Shown here piece by piece: positions 1-6,778 of a stretch of DNA of 7,540 bases. This DNA comes from an uncultured Lachnospiraceae bacterium. GTDB taxonomy: Bacteria > Bacillota > Clostridia > Lachnospirales > Lachnospiraceae. A program made the position numbers and the translations under genes. The notes beneath the pieces were generated by a model. The model was given only the letters and a program-made list of their open reading frames with translations. It did no database searches and was not told where the DNA came from. How positions within the stretch are numbered: the first letter of the stretch is position 1; each line of letters begins with the position of its first letter. Where the stretch lies: the NCBI GenBank assembly GCA_945788595.1, contig CALZMS010000039.1, forward strand, positions 1 through 7,540. The letters run 5' to 3'.

Positions 1-218
1 TAAAAATGCTCTTCACTGACATCCAGTCCCATTCGTTCCAGCTTTTTCTGGAGTTCTTTCGGAGAACGATAGCTGGAATTTGTCAAAAACAGAAACTGCT
101 TATCTTCTGTGTAAAGCCAGTCTATAAACTCCTTCACTCCCGGAAGAATTTGATTGCCGTGGTAGATGACACCATCCATATCGCAGATGAATCCTTTTTT
201 CTGTCTTAATTTTTCCAT
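1..218 (-). CDS. HAD-superfamily class IIA (NagD-like) sugar/nucleotide phosphatase, N-terminal part
   Basis: The gene starts with ATG at 218-216 and leaves the window at its left edge, so only 72 N-terminal residues are visible. An AAAGAGG ribosome binding site a few bases upstream supports this start. HAD motif I is complete: FICDMDGVIYHG at residues 10-21 carries the nucleophile Asp13 and the acid/base Asp15. Motif II is LFLTNSS at 43-49, with Thr46. The spacing and the following SPKEL segment match the NagD/4-nitrophenylphosphatase group (HAD subclass IIA), whose members dephosphorylate small phosphorylated metabolites in the cytoplasm and whose cap domain lies C-terminal to this region. 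The true substrate cannot be read from this fragment. A promoter-like pair lies about 70 nt upstream and the gene is separated from pabC by 320 bp, so it is probably its own transcription unit. The family call is secure; the function is not. Confidence 0.88.
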   Translation of the reverse strand, partial: MEKLRQKKGFICDMDGVIYHGNQILPGVKEFIDWLYTEDKQFLFLTNSSYRSPKELQKKLERMGLDVSEEHF

Positions 219-285
219 ATTACCTCTTTCTGTCGTCATTTAATACTCAACTTTATTTTTACACACTTTAATCTAAATAAGTTTT

Positions 286-313
286 TATATATCATCTATC
301 ACTTTTTTGTAAA
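286..313 (-). promoter_or_regulatory. Possible promoter of the HAD phosphatase gene
   Basis: On the minus strand TTTACA (308-313) is followed after 16 nt by TATATA (286-291). Transcription would start near 279 and give a leader of about 60 nt. The match to the -10 consensus is only moderate, and the whole stretch 219-367 is A/T-rich, so chance matches are likely. Confidence 0.35.
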
Positions 314-367
314 ATCAAGGTAAAAATAATGGGGGGATGTTCTTTGATTTAAATATGTATTACGGAC

Positions 368-518
368 GGCACAGTTGAGGAACGGCGGCCCCTGCACATA
401 TGTATAACCCTCGTGCTCCTCCTGCGATCGCTTCGAGCCTGTAGTCTCGAAGTCGTGCTCGGCAAAGTCGCTCGATGTTTATACATATGTGCAGGGGCCG
501 CCGTTCCTCAACTGTGCC
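368..518. repeat. 151-bp inverted-repeat element: perfect 40-bp arms around a 71-bp structured loop
   Basis: The left arm (368-407, beginning GGCACAGTTGAGG and ending ATGTATAA) is the exact reverse complement of the right arm (479-518, beginning TTATACATATGTG and ending AACTGTGCC): 40 of 40 positions pair, and pairing stops sharply at both ends. The loop at 408-478 is G/C-rich and holds its own 7-bp hairpin. The flanking DNA is very A/T-rich on the left. The element begins 20 bp beyond the pabC stop codon. On the plus strand the right arm is followed by TGTTTTTT, so it could terminate transcription running rightward; on the minus strand no U-run follows, so it is not a classical terminator for the pab operon, although it may block or stabilise the 3' end. 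There is no open frame that looks like a protein and no obvious target duplication. It most resembles a small dispersed palindromic repeat or non-autonomous (MITE-like) element. Confidence 0.9.
431..452. repeat. Nested hairpin within the loop of the inverted-repeat element
   Basis: CTTCGAG (431-437) and CTCGAAG (446-452) are perfect reverse complements separated by 8 nt. The octamer TCGTGCTC occurs on each side of it, at 411-418 and 453-460, each copy followed 7-9 nt later by TCGCT. The loop is therefore a small internal stem flanked by imperfect direct repeats. Confidence 0.75.
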
Positions 519-538
519 TGTTTTTTGGTGCTGTCATT

Positions 539-1260
539 TTATTTACAGAATTGCCAATATTCATTCAGCAATCTGTCTCCTGTCTCGCGTGAAGGGAAAT
601 GGTAGTTGCCCAATGAAACCACCGGCATTATTCCCAGCAATGAATTTGTCACAAACATTTCATCAAAGCGGACTATATCAGCAGGATAGATTTTTTCTTT
701 TATCACATCATAATTGTCGCTAATATGAGACCGCAGCACTCCCGGCAGAAGGCCACATCGTTTTTCGGGGGTGTACAGCTGTCCGTTGCGCACAAAAAAG
801 ACGTTTGTGCAGGCTCCTTCTGCGATCATTCCTTTTGTATTGAGAAATATGGGTTCATCGATGCCCCGCTGTTTTGCCAAGCGTTTTTCACGGATGCAGT
901 CACCATAATTCAGGGTCTTGTGGTAGGTAAAGGGTGAGGTCTCGTTTCTTGTCACGGCGGAAAAGTCTGTGAGAAACCCTTTATTGTACTGCTCATCTGT
1001 GTATATGTTTTCTCTGGCAGTCACTGTCAGATTCTTATCAGACAGGATAACTTTGATTACTTTTCGCCCCATCTGCATTTCTCTTGTAGTTAAATGCGCC
1101 TGTATTCTGTCGTACATAGCCTTTTCATCCATCGGAATATTCAGGAAATCGGCAGCTTTTTTCAGGCGTAGCAGATGTTTTTCCAGAAAGATCGGTCGTC
1201 CCTCTTCTACAGCAATGGTCTCAAATGCGCCGAGGCCGAAGTAGTAGCCTTCATCCGGTG

Positions 1261-1267
<7 letters not shown>
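539..1267 (-). CDS. pabC: Aminodeoxychorismate lyase (class IV PLP aminotransferase fold)
   Basis: This 242-residue cytoplasmic protein belongs to the fold-type IV PLP family and probably splits 4-amino-4-deoxychorismate into p-aminobenzoate and pyruvate, the last PABA step before folate. The family signature is present throughout: YYFGLGAFETI (8-18), the HLLRL segment (31-35), the Schiff-base lysine Lys117 in YHKTLNYG, the cofactor-binding EGACTNVFFV (150-159, Glu150), the LPGVLR turn (174-179) and TNSLLGIMPV (207-216). The start ATG overlaps the end of pabB by 7 nt and has a GGGAGG site 8 nt upstream, so the start looks right. This leaves the protein about 12-14 residues shorter at the N-terminus than E. 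coli PabC, missing the first strand. From sequence alone a D-amino-acid or branched-chain aminotransferase would also fit; the tight linkage to pabA and pabB decides for PabC. Confidence 0.87.
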
Positions 1268-2631
<1,364 letters not shown>

Positions 2632-3297
2632 GGGTCCTCCACCATTCTCTGCAAATTTTTGTGTAATTGTTCAAAAGTTCATGACCGTACTGGGTCAGGA
2701 CTGCTTCAGGATGAAACTGTACACCATAAACGGGCATAGTTCGATGACTTAAACCCATGATTACGCCATCTTCAGAGCGGGCATCTATCTGTAATTCCCG
2801 AGGAAAATTCTCGTCATCTACGATCAGAGAATGATACCGGGTCACATCGTACTGCCGGGGCAGGTTTTTGAACAGCCCCTGTCCGTAGTTTCTGATGCTG
2901 GTCACCTTTCCATGCATGGGACGCTTACCTTTGCGAACCACCGCGCCAAATACGTGGCCTATGATCTGGTGCCCAAGGCAAACACCCAGTACCGGCACAC
3001 GGCCCGCCATTTTCTGCAGAATATCACGGCAATTTCCACAGTCCTTCGGACTTTTGGGACCGGGGGAAAGAATGATGCCCTCCAGATCACCTCTTGCCAG
3101 CATTTTTTCTATATCGGCCGCGCTGATCCGGTCATTCCTGACCAGCTTCACGGACTCTCCCAGCTCTTCCATATATTTTGCGAGATTGTATACGAAAGAA
3201 TCGTAGTTGTCGATCATTAAGTACATTGGATTGTCCTTTCTTAGTCTCATGCCCGATCATATATCCCCATATTTCGATAATGCAGAAAAACTGGTAT

Positions 3298-3347
3298 AAA
3301 AAAATGCCAGAACAACATCCCTCTTTTAAAAGAGATGCTGTCTGGCA
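3298..3347 (-). terminator. Orphan intrinsic terminator upstream of pabA
   Basis: On the minus strand TGCCAGACAGCATCTCTTTT pairs, with small bulges, with the following AAAAGAGGGATG...TCTGGCA, and seven U residues come directly after (3298-3304). This is a textbook intrinsic terminator. It lies 72 nt before the pabA start and more than 200 nt beyond the rplY terminator, with no convincing gene ending in front of it. It therefore either controls read-through into pabABC or ends a small noncoding RNA. Confidence 0.85.
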
Positions 3348-3406
3348 GTCTTCCTGATATGTCTTATCCGGGCACACCGTTATTTATTTTTATTTATCGC
3401 AGGATT
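3299..3406 (-). ncRNA. Possible attenuated pabA leader or small RNA
   Basis: The stretch between a promoter-like sequence (3412-3439) and the terminator at 3298-3347 would give a transcript of about 105-110 nt without a meaningful reading frame. I could not match it to the THF, ZTP, T-box, purine or complete cobalamin riboswitch patterns. A segment reading ATCAGGAAGACTGCCAG only superficially recalls the 3' end of cobalamin riboswitches; the rest of that core is absent. I found no clear antiterminator arm, so a regulatory role is inferred only from the position of the terminator. Confidence 0.35.
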
Positions 3407-3411
3407 ACCTT

Positions 3412-3439
3412 ATCATATTTTTATAACCGCGTCTAGCAA
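3412..3439 (-). promoter_or_regulatory. Likely promoter of the pabABC leader
   Basis: TTGCTA (3434-3439) and TATGAT (3412-3417) are separated by 16 nt on the minus strand. The -10 box is a good match. Transcription would begin near 3405, in front of the orphan terminator, giving a leader of about 180 nt before pabA. No better promoter is visible between that terminator and the pabA start. Confidence 0.5.
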
Positions 3440-3563
3440 TATTTTTATTTACAACTATTTTCCAAATATGATCTTTTTAATTTTTGTTATTAAAGTTTTT
3501 TATCTGTCCTATTCTATGCAGACCAATCACATACTGTCATAGTCTTTTCGCTATTAGCTTAGA

Positions 3564-3593
3564 CAAAAACAGCCGGAAAATTTCCCCGGCTGT
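3564..3593 (-). terminator. Intrinsic terminator of rplY
   Basis: On the minus strand ACAGCCGG (from 3593-3586) pairs with CCGGCTGT (3576-3569), with a 9-nt loop, followed by TTTTTGT. It lies about 65 nt beyond the rplY stop codon. The 3594-3658 stretch between them shows nothing else. Confidence 0.87.
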
Positions 3594-3658
3594 CTGTCAT
3601 TCCAAATTCGATTAGAGTTTACTTAATATATATCTGCGTGCATTCAACTATAGAGGAA

Positions 3659-4252
3659 TTATTTTGCTTTCTCTTCTTCATCCTCTGCCGGAGCGTCATC
3701 CGGTACTACATTGTGAATAGCCGCTACCGTAGCAACGATGGCATCCGGATCAGTGGTGATCTTGATATGCTCGTCAGAAGCAATGGGCAGGTCTTTGACG
3801 CGGATCGTATCACCAACCTTCATGTGGCCTACGTCAACCTTGACCTCATCGATCAGGTATGCCGGCAGAGCCTTATAAGCTACTTCTTCCAATGTCTGCT
3901 GCAGAGCACCTTCACTGATCTTCTCGTGATTGACTGTAACGATCTCGGCTACAGAATGTACCATTTCATTGCTTACCAATGCCTGAAAATCAATCTCGTC
4001 CACACGGTTTGCTATCGGATTAAACAACACATCCTTAATCAGCACATCGTACTGGGTTCCTTCCACATCCAGCATGATCTGGCTTCCTTTGTGGTTCTTT
4101 TTCAGGAATTTTTCTGTTTCCAGTTTGTCCATCTTTACCGGGATGGAGCCTTCAATTTCACGTCCGAACACGTTGCCTACGACGTATCCCTCTCTTCTCA
4201 GCTTTTTCGCCTTGACGTCCATGCTTCGTTTTTCAGCTTTTAAAGTATTCAT
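3659..4252 (-). CDS. rplY: 50S ribosomal protein L25, long CTC form
   Basis: This 197-residue protein matches the bL25/general-stress-protein CTC family, which binds 5S rRNA in the large ribosomal subunit. The N-terminal 5S-binding domain (about 1-95) shows KRSMDVKAKKLRREGYVVGNVFG-type charged and glycine motifs, then IMLDVEGTQYDVLIKDVLFNP (59-79) and VDEIDFQAL (84-92). The C-terminal CTC beta domain (about 95-180) includes LPAYLIDEVKVDVGHMKVGD and IRVKDLPI. The acidic tail (residues 184-197, AEDEEEKAK at the end) is common in Firmicutes versions; E. coli L25 has only the first domain. A GGAGG site 9 nt before the ATG fixes the start. A strong promoter and a terminator bracket it, so it is monocistronic. 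Family members are often stress-induced, but the promoter here looks like the housekeeping sigma factor type. Confidence 0.95.
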   Translation of the reverse strand: MNTLKAEKRSMDVKAKKLRREGYVVGNVFGREIEGSIPVKMDKLETEKFLKKNHKGSQIMLDVEGTQYDVLIKDVLFNPIANRVDEIDFQALVSNEMVHSVAEIVTVNHEKISEGALQQTLEEVAYKALPAYLIDEVKVDVGHMKVGDTIRVKDLPIASDEHIKITTDPDAIVATVAAIHNVVPDDAPAEDEEEKAK

Positions 4253-4315
4253 TTACCTTTTCCTCCAAAAATCTGATTCTTAGCAGCCTTCGACAAGAGG
4301 TTTTGTTAAGTGTGT

Positions 4316-4329
4316 GACCGTTGCCGGTC
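4316..4329 (-). promoter_or_regulatory. GCAA-loop hairpin in the rplY leader
   Basis: In the rplY transcript GACCG-GCAA-CGGTC forms a perfect 5-bp stem capped by a GNRA tetraloop, about 15 nt after the expected transcription start. Read on the plus strand, the same hairpin is followed by seven T residues and could act as a weak terminator against rightward transcription. No role is established. Confidence 0.5.
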
Positions 4330-4348
4330 GTTTTTTTGTTCTATATGT

Positions 4349-4377
4349 AATATAGCACGCAAGTTTTCTGACTTCAA
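4349..4377 (-). promoter_or_regulatory. Promoter of rplY
   Basis: TTGAAG (4372-4377) and TATATT (4349-4354) lie 17 nt apart on the minus strand, close to the housekeeping consensus with ideal spacing. Transcription should begin near 4342, leaving a leader of about 90 nt before the rplY ATG. Confidence 0.7.
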
Positions 4378-4423
4378 CGGCAATTTGCACAGATTTTTTG
4401 AAGGATTGCAGCTTTTTTTCTTT

Positions 4424-4459
4424 AAAATGACAAGAGACCCAATGGTTATATGTCATTTT
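4424..4459. repeat. A/T-rich inverted repeat between the MATE gene and rplY
   Basis: AAAATGACA (4424-4432) and TGTCATTTT (4451-4459) are exact reverse complements with an 18-nt loop. No U-run follows on either strand, so it is not a standard terminator. The rest of 4381-4592 is A/T-rich DNA where I see no gene and no clear terminator for the MATE gene. Confidence 0.55.
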
Positions 4460-4592
4460 CAAATATGATTGTCTTATGGATCATCTTTCTTTAAATACAT
4501 CTGATCAAACACTATTCTTCCATATGCTTCTGGATATAATGTTTTTCAGAGAAAAGCTATTTATATGACCACTCCGCATTTTACATATTAAA

Positions 4593-5924
4593 TTACACAT
4601 ATTTATACCGTTTTCTTTGTCCGATCAGCAGCGAAACCGTAACGAACATGGTCAGAAACTCAGCCACAGCCACGGCGTTCCAGATACCGTCCAGACCAAA
4701 AAGCATCGGCAGGATAAGGACTGCGGCCATCTGAAAAACAAGCGTACGCAAAAAAGAAATCAGCGCAGATAAGAGACCATTGTTCAGGGCGGTAAAGAAT
4801 GCCGAGCCGAAAATATTCAGTCCGCTGAGCAGAAACGCTCTAGAAAATAATTGAAAACCATGACTGGTCATGGCACACAGTTCCGGATCGTAGCCTGCAA
4901 ACAGGTGAGCCAGCGGAGAGGCAATGATCTGTGCCAGACAGACAAGTAAAATCCCCCAGAAGCCCACAAACGTCAGGCTCTTTTTGAACATGTTCTTTAA
5001 TTCCCCATGATTTTCGGCACCGTAATGGTAGCTGACAATAGGTGCGCTGCCAATGGAGTAGCCAAAAAAGATGGCGTTAAAGATAAAATTGGCATACATG
5101 ATCGTACCAAAAGCAGCCACGCCATTTTCACCGCTGATCCGCATCAGCTGCAGATTAAACAGGGAATTTACCACCGAGGCGGACAGATTAGTCATCAGCT
5201 CAGAAGAGCCGTTGGTGCAGGTCTGCAAAAGAAGCTTTGCGCTAAACCGGGTTTTGCCCAGGCGCAATCTACTGGAATTGTTCCGGGCAAAATAAAACAG
5301 CGGGAAAATACCTCCGATCAGCTCACCGGTAACCGTAGCCATAGCCGCTCCGGCAAGGCCAAATTTCAGGACGACGATGAACAGATAATCCAGCACCATA
5401 TTGGAAACGCCCGCTGCCACTACTACGGCCAGTCCCAGCTGCGGCTTTTCCGCCGTCACAAAAAAGCTCTGAAACACATTCTGCAGCATAAAGGCGGTCA
5501 ACGATATGGAGGATATCCGTCCGTACATCACGGCATTTTCCAGAAGCTCCCCCTCCGCGCCAAATGCACGGCAGACTGTCGGCAGCGCCACGAAGCATAA
5601 CGCCGACAGGATCAGTCCTCCAATGATCATAACGTATACCAGCATAGAAAAACTTTCGTTGGCTTTTTCCTGGCGTCCCTCTCCCAGAGTGCGGGCCACG
5701 ATGGCACTGCCGCCGGTACCGATCATAAAGCCCAGTGCCGACAGTCCCATCAGAAAAGGCATCGTCAAGTTGATGGCAGCAAAAGCCGTTTTGCCCACAA
5801 AATTTGATACAAACAGCCCGTCTACTACCGTGTATATCGAGGTAAAGATCATCATTACGATAGACGGAAGCACAAAGCGCATGAGCTTCCGATACGTAAA
5901 ATGATCTGATAATTGGATGTCCAT
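4593..5924 (-). CDS. MATE-family multidrug/cation antiporter, MepA-like
   Basis: This 443-residue integral membrane protein is a multidrug and toxic compound extrusion transporter, which exports organic cations or other compounds in exchange for Na+ or H+. The family pattern is clear: a first helix with LPSIVMMIFTSIYTVVDGLFVSNFVG (19-44), NLTMPFLMGLSALGFMIGTGGSAIVARTLGEG (52-83), then the repeat in the second half with FGYSIGSAPIVSYHYGAEN. About twelve hydrophobic segments in two halves are visible, and the length is typical. The charged loop before the second repeat (around NNSSRLRLGKTRFS) fits the usual 6+6 arrangement. The start has AAAGGAGC 11 nt upstream, a little long but the only good candidate. 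It stands alone behind its own promoter; no adjacent regulator gene is visible. The substrate cannot be predicted from the sequence. Confidence 0.93.
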   Translation of the reverse strand: MDIQLSDHFTYRKLMRFVLPSIVMMIFTSIYTVVDGLFVSNFVGKTAFAAINLTMPFLMGLSALGFMIGTGGSAIVARTLGEGRQEKANESFSMLVYVMIIGGLILSALCFVALPTVCRAFGAEGELLENAVMYGRISSISLTAFMLQNVFQSFFVTAEKPQLGLAVVVAAGVSNMVLDYLFIVVLKFGLAGAAMATVTGELIGGIFPLFYFARNNSSRLRLGKTRFSAKLLLQTCTNGSSELMTNLSASVVNSLFNLQLMRISGENGVAAFGTIMYANFIFNAIFFGYSIGSAPIVSYHYGAENHGELKNMFKKSLTFVGFWGILLVCLAQIIASPLAHLFAGYDPELCAMTSHGFQLFSRAFLLSGLNIFGSAFFTALNNGLLSALISFLRTLVFQMAAVLILPMLFGLDGIWNAVAVAEFLTMFVTVSLLIGQRKRYKYV

Positions 5925-6035
5925 AATATAATTTGCTCCTTTATGGAAGTATTTAGATTCCGCAGCAATTTCATTTTTATAAGTATTTGAATTATGCTAA
6001 TCTTCAGAGGCTAGTTTGATAACGTACTTCCGTGT

Positions 6036-6064
6036 ATTCTAGTCCGCTTTCGTACTTAAGTCAA
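6036..6064 (-). promoter_or_regulatory. Promoter of the MATE transporter gene
   Basis: TTGACT (6059-6064) and TAGAAT (6036-6041) are 17 nt apart on the minus strand, an excellent housekeeping-type promoter. Transcription would begin near 6029, giving a leader of about 105 nt. The heptamer AAGTACG occurs in the spacer (6051-6057) and again at the expected start site (6023-6029), and an ACTTAAGT palindrome overlaps the -35 box, so a repressor site is possible. Confidence 0.75.
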
Positions 6065-6110
6065 GTGCTCTGTGCAATATACTGTTTAATTCGGACATAA
6101 TCTTATTTTA

Positions 6111-6136
6111 AGCCAAAAGCAAAGGAGCTTTGCGGC
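6111..6136 (-). other. Second hairpin downstream of the lipoprotein terminator
   Basis: On the minus strand AGCCGCAAAG and CTTTGC...GGCT form a stem interrupted by an unpaired TTTT on one side. It follows directly after the U-run of the preceding terminator and has no long U-run of its own. It may be a backup 3'-end structure. Confidence 0.45.
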
Positions 6137-6184
6137 TAAAAAAATAAGGTGACTGAGGGATCATTCCCTGGCCACCTTATTTTT
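6137..6184 (-). terminator. Strong, probably bidirectional terminator of the lipoprotein gene
   Basis: AAATAAGGTG (6142-6151) pairs with CACCTTATTT (6173-6182), with a further inner AGGGA/TCCCT stem and a 4-nt loop. On the minus strand a run of U residues follows (down to 6137); on the plus strand the arm is also followed by T residues. It begins right after the stop codon of the lipoprotein gene. Confidence 0.9.
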
Positions 6185-6185
6185 C

Positions 6186-6584
6186 TTATTGTTTTTCTAC
6201 GGAGATAACTTCTCCTGTAAACGGATCTACTTCAGAAACAGTTCCTGTATACGTCACTGTTACTGTGTCTCCGACACTGACAGAATCCAGTCCTTCCGGC
6301 TTTTCTTCAAAGGAGAACAGATAACTTTTCTGATCTTTATCATTGATGATGAACATATAGTCATTGATTTCATCCATCACGCCGGTGACTGTTTTCTCTT
6401 CTGAATCATCTGCTTCAGCACTGCTTTGCGGTGCGTTATCTGTTTCTGTAGAGTTTTGAATCGCGCTGCTTTGTTCTGCAGAAGATTTTGGATTTGTATC
6501 GGCAGAATTCTTATCACCGCATCCTGTGACCACACAGACGCTCATCATCATTACGGCCATTGCCATTACAAATTTTTTCTTCAT
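6186..6584 (-). CDS. Small secreted lipoprotein of unknown function
   Basis: I do not recognise a named family. The 132-residue product begins with MKKKFVMAMAVMMMSVCVVTGC, a lipoprotein signal peptide with a lipobox (VTGC) and Cys22 as the lipidated residue, so the mature protein should be anchored on the outer face of the membrane. Residues 24-64 are a low-complexity linker rich in Ser, Asp, Glu, Asn and Gln. Residues 65-132 form a compact domain with alternating hydrophobic residues (VTGVMDEINDYMFIIND, then SVGDTVTVTYTGTV and GEVISVEK), which suggests a small OB-like beta barrel as seen in other short Firmicutes lipoproteins. An AGAGG site lies 9 nt before the ATG and a strong terminator follows the stop, so it is probably expressed alone. 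A ligand-binding or envelope-stress role would be guesswork. Confidence 0.85.
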   Translation of the reverse strand: MKKKFVMAMAVMMMSVCVVTGCGDKNSADTNPKSSAEQSSAIQNSTETDNAPQSSAEADDSEEKTVTGVMDEINDYMFIINDKDQKSYLFSFEEKPEGLDSVSVGDTVTVTYTGTVSEVDPFTGEVISVEKQ

Positions 6585-6689
6585 AATAATTTACCTCTTT
6601 TCCGGAAGCTTATTTTCCTTCTTCCTTGCATGACTATACATCTTTTTCTACAAAAATGCCATATAACGTTTATGAAGAAATATAAAAAA

Positions 6690-6727
6690 AAATGAAGGCG
6701 TCAATCAGAATCGTAAATGCCGCATAT
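6690..6727 (-). terminator. Possible weak terminator of the DnaJ-like gene
   Basis: About 55 nt beyond the stop codon, GCGGCA and TGACGC on the minus strand form an imperfect stem with a long loop, followed by CTTCA and nine T residues. The U-run is convincing but the stem is poor. The rest of 6591-6778 is A/T-rich; a TTGACG hexamer at about 6697-6702 lacks a well-placed -10 box, so I do not assign a promoter for the lipoprotein gene. Confidence 0.35.
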
Positions 6728-6778
6728 TGATTGTGTAGAAAAATAATGGAAGCCTAAAGCTACAAGTCTCTTATCATA

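Noticed and set aside
408..478. Short CRISPR-like array from the two TCGTGCTC copies
   Set aside because: There are only two short copies, no unit of 25-40 bp, no spacers and no cas genes.
368..518. Phase-variable invertible promoter
   Set aside because: The 71-bp loop has no recognisable -35/-10 pair, no recombinase gene is nearby and no gene begins close to either end; inversion itself remains untested.
3132..3377. An 81-residue minus-strand frame overlapping the start of pabA in another frame
   Set aside because: It spans the terminator hairpin and the beginning of pabA, has no ribosome binding site and no recognisable domain.
3299..3406. Cobalamin riboswitch before pabA, from a segment like ATCAGGAAGACTGCCAG
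   Set aside because: The rest of the conserved core is missing and the upstream sequence is A/T-rich; the similarity is confined to one short stretch that overlaps the terminator stem.
3227..3560. T-box, THF or ZTP riboswitch leader
   Set aside because: None of the conserved sequence blocks of these classes (for example the T-box GGGTGG...ACCGCG region) can be found.
3638..4243. A 201-residue plus-strand open frame opposite rplY
   Set aside because: It is the mirror of a well-conserved ribosomal protein gene, has no ribosome binding site and gives a cysteine/phenylalanine-rich product unlike any family.
4280..4462. A 60-residue minus-strand frame in the rplY upstream region
   Set aside because: It runs across the rplY promoter and leader hairpin, and its composition does not look coding.
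5007..5600. Plus-strand open frames opposite the MATE gene
   Set aside because: They are antisense to conserved transmembrane coding sequence and lack initiation signals.
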